This document shows, one piece after another, positions 1-6,780 of a DNA stretch of 8,918 bases. How positions within the stretch are numbered: the first letter of the stretch is position 1; each line of letters begins with the position of its first letter. This DNA comes from Gammaproteobacteria bacterium. GTDB lineage: Bacteria; Pseudomonadota; Gammaproteobacteria; HK1. The DNA is taken from contig JAJECB010000169.1 of assembly GCA_022822245.1 (NCBI GenBank), positions 1-8,918 of the forward strand, written 5' to 3'. Below the pieces are notes generated by a model. The model was not told where the DNA came from. It searched no databases and worked only from the letters and a program-made list of their open reading frames with translations. The position numbers were made by a program, and so were the translations under genes.

Positions 1-177
1 GTCCAGATCCCGGGCGCGATGCCGCGGTTGTCGGCGATTCCGGAAGGGTGCGCGTTTCACCCCCGGTGCCGGCACGTGATCGAGCCGTGCACCGCGCGCC
101 GGCCGCCGCTCGTCGAGCGTGAGACCCGGCAGGTCGCCTGCCACCTGTACCGCGCGCCGGCCGAGGCGGCGCCGTGA
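1..177 (+). CDS. Peptide-type ABC transporter ATP-binding protein (DppD/OppD-like), C-terminal fragment
   Basis: The reading frame is open from base 1 and ends at TGA 175-177, so only the last 58 residues are present. The visible part contains GCAFHPRC followed by two more cysteines (fragment residues 17, 23, 30 and 47). This is the C-terminal cysteine-rich tail (oligopeptide/dipeptide transporter C-terminal domain) found after the nucleotide-binding domain in DppD/DppF and OppD/OppF proteins. All Walker and signature motifs lie upstream of the window. The stop codon overlaps the GTG start of the next gene (GTGA, 174-177), which indicates translational coupling. The protein would be one of two cytoplasmic ATPases energising an inner-membrane importer of peptides or other small solutes. 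The family is well supported. Calling it the D rather than the F subunit rests only on gene order. Confidence 0.85.
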   Translation, partial: VQIPGAMPRLSAIPEGCAFHPRCRHVIEPCTARRPPLVERETRQVACHLYRAPAEAAP

Positions 178-1166
178 ACACGCTTCCGGCGGTCGAGGTG
201 AGCGGGGTCAGTCGCGCCTTCGACGTGTCGAGGCCGTGGCTGACGCGCGTCCTTGCGCGCGAGCCGCGGCGGTTCCTCACGGCGGTGCAGGACGTGACGT
301 TCGAGATTGACCGGGCCCGGACCTTCGCGCTCGTCGGCGAGTCCGGATCGGGAAAGACCACGGTGGCGCGCATGGTCGTCGGCCTGCTGGCGCCGACCGC
401 GGGAGACGTCCGGGTCGAAGGCGTGTCGCTCACCGATCCCGGTCAGGCGGCCGCGCGGCAGCGGCTCCGGCGCCGCATCCACATGGTCTTCCAGGATCCT
501 TACGCGAGCCTCAACCCGCGCTGGCGCATCGAGCGCATCATCGCCGAGCCGATTCGCGCCTTCGGCCTCGCCCACTCCCACGCGGAGGTCACCGAACGGG
601 TCGATGAGCTGCTCGACCTGGTCGGCCTGCACCCCGGCGACCGGTTCCGTTTTCCCCACGAGTTTTCCGGCGGTCAGCGCCAGCGGGTGGCGATCGCCCG
701 CGCCCTCGCCTCGAGCGCGGAGCTCGTCGTGTGCGACGAGCCGACCTCCGCCCTCGACGTGTCCGTGCAGGCGCAGATCCTCAACCTGATGCGCGACCTC
801 CAGGATCGTTTCGACCTCACCTACCTGCTCATCAGCCACGACCTCGCGGTCGTGCGACACATGGCCGACCGGATCGGGGTCATGTACCTCGGCCGGGTGG
901 TGGAGTTGGGCGACGCGCGGGCGCTCTTCCGGAGCCCGCGCCACCCCTATACCCGGATGCTGCTCGAGGCGGTCCCGGACGTGGCGACCCGCGGGCGCCC
1001 GGACGCGGAGATCGCGGGCGAGATCCCGAGCCCCATCGACCCGCCGCCCGGCTGCGCCTTCCATCCTCGCTGCCCGCTCGCCTTCGACCGATGCCGCCGC
1101 GAGGTCCCGCCCCTCCTCGACGGCGTCGCCTGCCACGCCGTCCAGCGCGAGACGGTTGCCGGCTGA
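174..1166 (+). CDS. Peptide-type ABC transporter ATP-binding protein (DppF/OppF-like)
   Basis: This 330-residue cytoplasmic ATPase would power a Dpp/Opp-family importer. All nucleotide-binding motifs are intact: Walker A GESGSGKT (55-62), Q-loop MVFQDPYASLNPR (Gln107), signature FSGGQRQR (164-171), Walker B LVVCDEP (184-190), D-loop SALD (192-195) and H-loop ISHD (His222). VFQDPYASLNPR and RHPYTRMLLEAVP are typical of the DppF/OppF group. Four cysteines near the C-terminus (294, 300, 307, 320) match the tail of the preceding gene. The start is GTG at 174, overlapping the upstream stop by GTGA, with GAGG at 163-166 as a ribosome binding site. The length is normal for the family. The permease and binding-protein genes are presumably upstream, outside the window. 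The substrate cannot be read from an ATPase; the neighbouring hydantoinase and amidase genes suggest a small amide, lactam or peptide-like compound (inference). Confidence 0.95.
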   Translation: MNTLPAVEVSGVSRAFDVSRPWLTRVLAREPRRFLTAVQDVTFEIDRARTFALVGESGSGKTTVARMVVGLLAPTAGDVRVEGVSLTDPGQAAARQRLRRRIHMVFQDPYASLNPRWRIERIIAEPIRAFGLAHSHAEVTERVDELLDLVGLHPGDRFRFPHEFSGGQRQRVAIARALASSAELVVCDEPTSALDVSVQAQILNLMRDLQDRFDLTYLLISHDLAVVRHMADRIGVMYLGRVVELGDARALFRSPRHPYTRMLLEAVPDVATRGRPDAEIAGEIPSPIDPPPGCAFHPRCPLAFDRCRREVPPLLDGVACHAVQRETVAG

Positions 1167-1254
1167 CCCGGTGAATCCGGAATCTCCGTCCGTCGGCTTC
1201 GAACTGCCGGTCGGACGAGATGGGACTCCCGAGGGGCGTCGCCGTGCATCGGTG

Positions 1255-1272
1255 TACGACATATTTGTCGTA
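1255..1272. promoter_or_regulatory. 18-bp perfect inverted repeat, candidate repressor operator
   Basis: TACGACA (1255-1261) and TGTCGTA (1266-1272) are exact reverse complements separated by TATT. The site is an AT-rich island in a GC-rich gap, 122 bp upstream of the aminotransferase start. Two-fold symmetry of this size is typical of sites bound by dimeric regulators such as GntR- or TetR-family repressors, several of which use TTGTC/GACAA-like half-sites. No regulator gene is present in the window, so the binding protein is unknown. A small RNA hairpin is possible, but there is no following T-run, so a terminator is unlikely. Confidence 0.45.
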
Positions 1273-1385
1273 AGTCAATCTCGTCGTGCAAGTTCGCGGA
1301 GTGCGTCTCGCGCCGGCCGCCGGACCCCGAATCCACACCTCACGGGAATCGCGGGCGGGCGAGTCGGCCCCTGAACGGCCTGGCC

Positions 1386-1391
1386 GGAGGA
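1386..1391 (+). promoter_or_regulatory. Ribosome binding site of the aminotransferase gene
   Basis: GGAGGA lies three bases before ATG 1395. The spacing is short, but there is no competing start nearby that gives the conserved N-terminus, so ATG 1395 is kept. Confidence 0.6.
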
Positions 1392-1394
1392 CCC

Positions 1395-2531
1395 ATGACG
1401 ATTCCCTTCTACGACCACGCCGTTGCCTATCGGGGATTGAAGCCGGCGCTGGATGGGGCGGTCGCGAGGGTGCTCGCGAGCGGGCGGCTCGACTGGGGGC
1501 CGGAGGCGCCCGCGTTCGAGGCGGAGTTCGCGGCATGGCTGGGGGTCGGCCACGCGGTCGGCACCAACTCCGGCACCGCGGCGCTCAAGGTGGCCCTGCT
1601 CGGCCTCGGGATCGGGCGCGGCGACGAGGTGATCACCGTCCCGAACAGCGACATCGGCTCGACGGCCGCGATCCACCACGCGGGCGCGACCGCGGTGTGG
1701 GTCGACGTCGAGCCCGACACCGGCAACATCGACCCGGTCCAGGTCGACGCGGCGGTCACCCCTCGGACGGCCGCGATCCTTCCCGTCGACCTCTACGGTC
1801 ACCCCGCCGACATGCCCGCGCTTCGGGCGATCGCGGGGCGGCACGGGCTCGCGATCGTGGAGGACGCCTGCCTCGCGCTCGGGGCGTCGATCGACGGCCG
1901 CCCGGTCGGGCAATGGGCCGACGTCACCTGCTTCAGCTTCGCCCCGAGCAAGCACCTCGGCGGCTTCGGCAGCGGCGGGGCGGCGGTCACCGGCGACCCG
2001 GCGATCGCCCGGCGCATGGAGCGCTTCGCGGGCTACGGCCAGGACCGCGAGCGGCACTATCGCGCGGGGCTTGCGCCACCCCCTCTCGATCACCTGGACG
2101 AGGGCCTCAACGAGCGGCTGGACGAGATCCAGGCGGCCCTGCTGCGGGTGAAGCTGCCGCACCTGCGGGGGATCCTGGACGGCTACGTCGAACGCGCGGC
2201 GGTCTACTCCGATGCGCTCGCGAACGCCGCCGTCCGGACCCCGGTGGTCCGTTCCGGCCATGCCCACATCTTCCGCAACTACGTGGTGCACCTCGCGGAG
2301 CGCGATCGGGTGCGCGGCCGGCTCGCCGAGAAAGGGATCGCGACCGGGCTCCACTACGCGCCGCCGCTCCACCGCCAGCCGGTCTACCGGGAGATGCCGG
2401 CGGCGCGGCGGCCGTTTCCGGTCGCCGACCGTCTCGGCGACACCCTGCTCTCGCTTCCCGTCGGCCCGCACCTCGATCCGGGTTCCTGCCGCCGGGTGGC
2501 GGACGCGCTCGCCGCCGCCGCCGTTTCGTAG
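1395..2531 (+). CDS. DegT/DnrJ/EryC1/StrS-family PLP-dependent aminotransferase
   Basis: This is a 378-residue fold-type I PLP aminotransferase, a normal length for a family that mostly transfers an amino group from glutamate or glutamine to keto-sugars. Family landmarks in order are the GTNSGTAAL cofactor phosphate loop (56-64), VDVEPDTGNIDP (103-114), PVDLYGHPADM (130-140), the PLP-ring aspartate in VEDACLALGA (Asp157), the Schiff-base lysine in SFAPSKHLGG (Lys186), RLDEIQAALL (241-250), YAPPLHRQPVY (321-331) and LSLPVGPHL (352-360). No key residue is lost at Lys186 or Asp157. Position 160 is Leu, where Gln or His is usual. The gene stands apart from the transporter (228 bp) and from hyuA (357 bp), so it may be its own transcription unit. 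No sugar-nucleotide genes are visible, so the substrate is unknown. The family call is secure; the reaction is not. Confidence 0.93.
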   Translation: MTIPFYDHAVAYRGLKPALDGAVARVLASGRLDWGPEAPAFEAEFAAWLGVGHAVGTNSGTAALKVALLGLGIGRGDEVITVPNSDIGSTAAIHHAGATAVWVDVEPDTGNIDPVQVDAAVTPRTAAILPVDLYGHPADMPALRAIAGRHGLAIVEDACLALGASIDGRPVGQWADVTCFSFAPSKHLGGFGSGGAAVTGDPAIARRMERFAGYGQDRERHYRAGLAPPPLDHLDEGLNERLDEIQAALLRVKLPHLRGILDGYVERAAVYSDALANAAVRTPVVRSGHAHIFRNYVVHLAERDRVRGRLAEKGIATGLHYAPPLHRQPVYREMPAARRPFPVADRLGDTLLSLPVGPHLDPGSCRRVADALAAAAVS

Positions 2532-2659
2532 CGGAGCATCGCCCGGCGGGGCGGCTCGCCGCGCTCGGGTGCGGGGTCGGGCCCGGAAGGGCGATTTGCA
2601 GGCGGCCGGCAATTGCTCCAGCATTCCGGCCCGGTGAACGCGAGCCGGTGGCGTGCGCG

Positions 2660-2868
2660 CTAGCCCGCAAATTTCACCTACTTTCGTCGCGAGGGCGCGG
2701 AGATGCCGCTGTGACAAGGCGCACGGACCGAAAGAGCGCATGCGCGCTGCTGAAGGCGTAGCCGACACTAGCGCTTCGCGCTGTCGAAGCGGCTTGAGGG
2801 AGTACGCCTTGTCACGGCGAGCAGCTCCGCGTCCGCTAGCCAAGAAGTTGGTGAAATTTGCGGGCAAG
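2660..2868. repeat. Inverted-repeat element, candidate MITE or dispersed palindromic repeat
   Basis: The left arm GCCCGCAAATTTCACC (2663-2678) is the exact reverse complement of 2850-2865. With single mismatches the pairing extends inward over 2680-2683/2845-2848 and outward over 2660-2661/2867-2868. A second nested pair lies inside: GTGACAAGGCG (2711-2721) matches 2805-2815 exactly, and GCGGAG (2697-2702) matches 2825-2830. The centre holds a small hairpin, AGCGC-TTC-GCGCT (2770-2782), and the palindrome GCGCATGCGC (2736-2745). Such terminal inverted repeats around about 205 bp with no transposase are typical of miniature inverted-repeat transposable elements or large palindromic repeat units. 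No clear target-site duplication is seen at the edges, and the exact ends are uncertain. The transcribed region could also fold into a long stem-loop. Confidence 0.65.
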
Positions 2869-2877
2869 GTGGAGTCG

Positions 2878-2882
2878 GGAGG
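2878..2882 (+). promoter_or_regulatory. hyuA: Ribosome binding site fixing the TTG start of hyuA
   Basis: GGAGG at 2878-2882 is six bases before TTG 2889. It supports a TTG start, since no ATG or GTG nearby gives the conserved N-terminal ATPase motif at the usual distance from the start. The site begins only about 10 bp after the inverted-repeat element ends. Confidence 0.7.
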
Positions 2883-2888
2883 AAGAGA

Positions 2889-4982
2889 TTGAGCTATCGC
2901 GTAGGAATCGACATCGGAGGGACCTTCACCGATCTCGTCCTGTTGGGGGCGGGGGGCCATGCCCTCACCGTCAAGGTTCCGTCGACCCCGGACGACTACA
3001 GCCGCAGCATCGCCGAGAGCCTCGAGGTCGCGTTGCCGCGGATCGGGATCGGCGGCGACGAGGTCGAGGAGGTCATTCACGGCACGACCGTCGCCACGAA
3101 TGCGATCCTGGAGAAGCGGGGCGTCAGGACGGGCCTCGTCACCACCGCCGGTTTCCGCGACATCCTCGAGATCCGGCGTCTTCGCATGCCCCGCCTCTAT
3201 GATCTCAAGTGGCAGAAACCCGAGGCGCTCGCGGCCCGGATCGACCGCGTCGAGGTCGCTGAACGGATCGAGCACACCGGCCGCGTCCTTCAGCCGCTCG
3301 ACGAGGCGAGCGTGCACGCCGCGCTCGACCGGCTTCTTGCGAACGGCGTGCAATCCATCGCCGTCGCCCTCATCAACAGCTACGCCAATGACGGGCACGA
3401 ACGGCGCATCGCGGAGATGATCCGGGAGCGGGGCATCGACGTGCCGCTGTGCCTCTCGAGCGAGGTCAACCCGGAGCTCAAGGAGTACGAGCGCACCAGC
3501 ACCACGGTGGTGAACGCGTACATCCTGCCGGTCGTCGGGACCTATCTCCGATCCCTCGAGCGGGTCCTTCGCCGGCTCGAGATCGCCGGCCCCTTGCGGA
3601 TCATGCAGTCGAACGGCGGGGCGATGGGCGTCGATGCGGCCGCGGCGCGGCCGGTCAACATCATCGAGTCAGGGCCATCGGCGGGGGTCGTCGGGGCGGC
3701 GGAGATCGCGGCCAAGCTCGGCTACGAGAACGTCCTCACCTTCGACATGGGCGGGACGACGGCCAAGGCGGCGATGATCGAGGGCGGCCGGTACGACCGG
3801 GTCGCGGACCTCGACGTCGGGGCGGGGATCAACTTCGGAGCGAGGTTCCTGAAGGGAGGCGGCTACCACGTGAGCGTTCCGGCCATCGACATCGCCGAGG
3901 TCGGAGCGGGGGGCGGCTCTCTCGTTCGCATCGACGCCGGGGGCGCGCTCCTCGCCGGGCCGGAGAGCGCGGGCGCCATGCCGGGGCCGGTGTGCTACGA
4001 CCAGGGCGGCACGGTGGCGACGGTGACCGACGCCAACGTCGCGCTCGGCTTCATCAGCCCCACCCAGCTCGTCGGGGGCGAGCTCGCGATCCGCTCCGAG
4101 CTGTCGGTGGAGGCGGTCGGCAAGCAGGTGGCCGAGCCCATGGGCGTATCCGTCGACGAAGCGGCCTTCGGGATCCATCGCGTGGCCAATGCGACGATGG
4201 CGCGGGCGTTGCGCGCGGTCTCGAGCGAGCGCGGGCGCGACCCGCGGCAGTTCGCGCTGATGGTGTTCGGCGGCAACGGGCCGGTCCACGCCGCGACCCT
4301 GGCCCGCTCGCTCGACATCTCGACGATCCTCGTCCCCCCGGTCGCCGGCGTCTTCAGCGCGCTCGGGCTCCTGTTCCCCCCGACCGAGCACCACCTGGTG
4401 AGGACCTTCAAGCGCGACCTCGCCGACGTGTCGCCGGACGACATCATTTCGGTTTTCAGGGCGCTCGAGGACGAGGGTTCCGCCGCGCTGTCCGTCGAGG
4501 GCTACGGGCCGGACATGACCGTGTTCGAACGACAGGCGGACATGCGCTACCGCGGCGAGAACACCAACCTCACCGTGAGCGCGGCGGCGGCGCTCGACGA
4601 GCCGCGGCGCCTTGCCGACATCTTCGGGGAGGAGCACGAACGGACCTACGGCTACCGGTCCGACGACGAGATCGTGGAGGTCGTCAACGTTCGCCTGATC
4701 GCGCGCGGGCTCTCGGCCGAGGCCCGGGTGCCCGAGACCCTTTCCGTCGTCGAGGGCGGCGAGCTGCCGGCGGGCGAGGGCCGGCGCCGCCGAAGCGTCT
4801 ACTTCGGGCCGGCGGCGGGCCGGGTGGAAACGCGGGTGCTGGACCGGGCCGCGGTCGGCGAATCGTGGATCGACGGTCCGGTCATCGTCGAGGAGTACGA
4901 CAGCACGACGGTGGTGCCGCCCGGCTGCCGCATCCGGCGGATCGGGTGGGACACCCTCGCCATCGACGTCGGGCCGGAATAG
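2889..4982 (+). CDS. hyuA: Hydantoinase/oxoprolinase family subunit A (HyuA, N-methylhydantoinase A-like)
   Basis: This 697-residue ATP-binding subunit belongs to a family that couples ATP hydrolysis to opening cyclic amides (hydantoins, 5-oxoproline) and also includes some carboxylases. The start is TTG 2889 with GGAGG at 2878-2882. The N-terminal domain begins with the actin-like phosphate loop GIDIGGTFTD (6-15) and HGTTVATNAILEKRG (64-78). The central domain has IESGPSAGVVGA (259-270), the second nucleotide loop TFDMGGTTAKA (284-294), DIAEVGAGGGSL (334-345), DPRQFALMVFGGNGPVHA (451-468) and PPVAGVFSALGLL (483-495). The C-terminal domain ends with GPVIVEEYDSTTVVPP (663-678). All landmarks are intact and the length is normal for a separate A subunit. 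hyuB follows after 37 bp. RMPRLYDLKWQKPE (99-112) is typical of the hydantoinase branch rather than of acetone carboxylase, but the substrate remains open. Confidence 0.94.
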   Translation: MSYRVGIDIGGTFTDLVLLGAGGHALTVKVPSTPDDYSRSIAESLEVALPRIGIGGDEVEEVIHGTTVATNAILEKRGVRTGLVTTAGFRDILEIRRLRMPRLYDLKWQKPEALAARIDRVEVAERIEHTGRVLQPLDEASVHAALDRLLANGVQSIAVALINSYANDGHERRIAEMIRERGIDVPLCLSSEVNPELKEYERTSTTVVNAYILPVVGTYLRSLERVLRRLEIAGPLRIMQSNGGAMGVDAAAARPVNIIESGPSAGVVGAAEIAAKLGYENVLTFDMGGTTAKAAMIEGGRYDRVADLDVGAGINFGARFLKGGGYHVSVPAIDIAEVGAGGGSLVRIDAGGALLAGPESAGAMPGPVCYDQGGTVATVTDANVALGFISPTQLVGGELAIRSELSVEAVGKQVAEPMGVSVDEAAFGIHRVANATMARALRAVSSERGRDPRQFALMVFGGNGPVHAATLARSLDISTILVPPVAGVFSALGLLFPPTEHHLVRTFKRDLADVSPDDIISVFRALEDEGSAALSVEGYGPDMTVFERQADMRYRGENTNLTVSAAAALDEPRRLADIFGEEHERTYGYRSDDEIVEVVNVRLIARGLSAEARVPETLSVVEGGELPAGEGRRRRSVYFGPAAGRVETRVLDRAAVGESWIDGPVIVEEYDSTTVVPPGCRIRRIGWDTLAIDVGPE

Positions 4983-5019
4983 CGAATCCGGACAGGACAG
5001 GACGCATCGGAGACGGAAT

Positions 5020-6780
5020 ATGGAAGCGACCAAGGTCGCGGCGCCGGAAGCGGCGCAGGACCCGTTCACCCTCGACATCATCAAGAACGCGCTCGCCGCG
5101 ATCGCCGACGAGATGGCCAACACGGTGGCGCGCACCGCCCGGTCGTTCGTCGTCAAGGAGGCGCTCGACTTCTCGACCGCACTCTTCAACGCCGATGGCG
5201 AGCTCATCGCCCAGGGCACCTGCCTGCCGCTCCACATGGGCGCCATGCCGTTCGCGATCGAGGCGGCCGAGCGGGCCTTCGGTGGCGACATGCGCCCGGG
5301 CGACGTCTACGTGACGAACGATCCCTGGGACGGCAGCACCCATCTCCCCGACGTGGTGTGCGTCAAGCCGGTCTTCATGGATGGCGACCTCGTCGGCTAC
5401 GCGGCGGCGCTCGCCCACCAGACGGACATCGGTGGCCGGGTCGCGGGGGGCAACGCGAGCGATTCGACCGAGATCTACCAGGAGGGACTTCGTCTTCCGC
5501 CGGTGCGTCTTTACGATTCCGGCGAACCGGTGGAGGCGATCTTCCGGATCATCGAGCGCAACGTCCGGGTGCCGGACATCGTGATCGGCGACATCCGTTC
5601 CGAGGTCGCCGCCTGCGCCATCGGGGAGCGTCAGCTCCTCGATCTCATCGGCAAGTACGGCAAGGGTCCGTTCGAAGCGTGGTGCCAGGAGCTGCTGGAC
5701 TACACGGAGCGGTTCACGCGCTCCGAGATCGCGAAGCTGCCGGACGGAAGCTACCGGTTCACCGACTGGATCGACGACGACGGCATCGATCCCGATCCGA
5801 TCCGGTTCTCCTGCTGCATCACCGTGCACGGCGACGACCTCACCGTCGATTTCGAGGGCACCGCGCCCCAGGTGCGGGGCGCCATCAACTCCGTCTACCC
5901 GTTCACGGTGTCGGGGGCGCTGGCCTGCGTGCGGGCCGTCCTGGACGGTGACATCCCGAACAACGCCGGCTACTTCCGGCCGATCGAGGTGAAGGCGCCG
6001 GAGCGCTCGATCGTCAATGCCTTTCCGCCGTCTCCGGTCGCGGCGCGGGGGCTCGCCGGGTTCCGCATCGCGGACGTCGTCATGGGGTGCCTCGCGCAGA
6101 TCGTGCCGGACCTCGTTCCGGCGAGCGGCGCCAACGCGCCGGAGCCCGGCATCAGTCTCGGCGGCTACCAGCCGGACGGGACCCCCTTCGTCTACCTCGA
6201 GTTCCTGGTGGGATCGTGGGGCGGCGGGCCGCGCCGCGACGGCATGGATGCCTGCACGGGGATCATCGTCAACTACTCCAACACCCCGGTCGAGATGCTG
6301 GAGACCGAGCAGCCCCTCCTCGTCGAGCGGTATTCCTTCGTGGAGGACAGTGGCGGGCCGGGGGAGTACCGCGGGGGGCTCGCCCTGGAGCGGCACCTCC
6401 GGTTCCTGTACGACGAGGGCACCGTGCAGGTGCGATCGGACCGCCGCGCGGTTCGACCCTACGGGCTCCGGGACGGGGCCGCGGGCGCGCCGTCGAACGT
6501 CCGGATCCGCCGCGCGCGGGGCGAGGTCGAGCAGATGCCGTCGAAGTTCCTGACCTCGCTCGCGCGGGACGACGTCATCGAGGTCCGGCTCGCGAGCGGC
6601 GGAGGCTACGGACGGGCGTTCGAGCGGGACCCGGAACGGGTGCTCGCCGACGTGCGCGAGGAGAAGGTCTCGGTTGCCCGGGCGGCGGAAGCCTACGGGG
6701 TCGTCCTCACCGGGGAACCGCTCGCGGTCGACCGGGAGGCGACGCGGATGCGGCGCGCCGCCGCGCCCGGGCCGCAATGA
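5020..6780 (+). CDS. hyuB: Hydantoinase/oxoprolinase family subunit B (HyuB, N-methylhydantoinase B-like)
   Basis: This 586-residue protein is the partner subunit of HyuA; the two are expected to form a cytoplasmic complex. Conserved segments are DPFTLDIIKNAL (14-25), TNDPWDGSTHLPDV (99-112), AHQTDIGGR (132-140), QEGLRLPPVRLY (154-165), GDIRSEVAA (190-198), DSGGPGEYRGG (443-453) and the C-terminal GGGYG loop (527-531) followed by a typical short helical tail. ATG 5020 is preceded by GGAGA at 5009-5013. The 37-bp gap after hyuA contains a GGACA repeat and no promoter or terminator, so the two genes are almost certainly co-transcribed. Gln134 replaces the second His of the HHxDIGG form common in 5-oxoprolinases, a change I believe occurs in other bacterial HyuB proteins. 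The domain is complete and uninterrupted. Confidence 0.94.
   Translation: MEATKVAAPEAAQDPFTLDIIKNALAAIADEMANTVARTARSFVVKEALDFSTALFNADGELIAQGTCLPLHMGAMPFAIEAAERAFGGDMRPGDVYVTNDPWDGSTHLPDVVCVKPVFMDGDLVGYAAALAHQTDIGGRVAGGNASDSTEIYQEGLRLPPVRLYDSGEPVEAIFRIIERNVRVPDIVIGDIRSEVAACAIGERQLLDLIGKYGKGPFEAWCQELLDYTERFTRSEIAKLPDGSYRFTDWIDDDGIDPDPIRFSCCITVHGDDLTVDFEGTAPQVRGAINSVYPFTVSGALACVRAVLDGDIPNNAGYFRPIEVKAPERSIVNAFPPSPVAARGLAGFRIADVVMGCLAQIVPDLVPASGANAPEPGISLGGYQPDGTPFVYLEFLVGSWGGGPRRDGMDACTGIIVNYSNTPVEMLETEQPLLVERYSFVEDSGGPGEYRGGLALERHLRFLYDEGTVQVRSDRRAVRPYGLRDGAAGAPSNVRIRRARGEVEQMPSKFLTSLARDDVIEVRLASGGGYGRAFERDPERVLADVREEKVSVARAAEAYGVVLTGEPLAVDREATRMRRAAAPGPQ

Larger units (their letters stand above)
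1167..1394 (+). other. 228-bp gene-free gap upstream of the aminotransferase
   Basis: No convincing coding frame lies between the transporter ATPase and the aminotransferase. The gap has a patch around 1250-1285 that is clearly more AT-rich than the rest of the window, and it contains the TACGACA-N4-TGTCGTA inverted repeat. I could not find a confident sigma-70 promoter: TTGTCG at 1265-1270 resembles a -35 box, but no good -10 box follows at normal spacing. The gap is long enough for a new transcription unit to begin here. Confidence 0.5.
2532..2888 (+). other. 357-bp intergenic region between the aminotransferase and hyuA
   Basis: There is no supported gene here. Bases 2532-2659 are GC-rich spacer with small symmetric patches: GCCC-GGAA-GGGC at 2581-2592, and a 6-bp stem GGCCGG/CCGGCC at 2604-2609 and 2626-2631 enclosing the palindrome GCAATTGC. 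None has the T-run of an intrinsic terminator. Bases 2660-2868 form the inverted-repeat element described separately. Bases 2869-2888 carry the ribosome binding site of hyuA. I see no confident promoter for hyuA. Confidence 0.6.

Noticed and set aside
2581..2597. GCCC-GGAA-GGGC hairpin followed by GATTT as terminator of the aminotransferase gene
   Set aside because: The stem is only 4 bp and the T-run only three bases, too weak for an intrinsic terminator call.
2809..2814. TTGTCA as a -35 box of a hyuA promoter inside the repeat
   Set aside because: There is no acceptable -10 box 16-18 bp downstream.
2653..2892. 79-codon + strand frame across the inverted-repeat element
   Set aside because: Most of it is repeat sequence, it has no family match I know and no ribosome binding site I can see, and it runs into the hyuA start. 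Frames like this are often miscalled in dispersed repeats.
1275..3398. Long open frame on the minus strand spanning the aminotransferase, the repeat and the start of hyuA
   Set aside because: It lies antisense to two well-supported genes and crosses a non-coding repeat. Its Arg-, Asp- and Val-rich translation is the usual antisense shadow of GC-rich codons and has no family motif.
2889..6780. Acetone or acetophenone carboxylase as the identity of the HyuA/HyuB pair
   Set aside because: The motifs fit the general hydantoinase/oxoprolinase family, and no third small carboxylase subunit gene is next to the pair. The possibility cannot be fully excluded without a tree.
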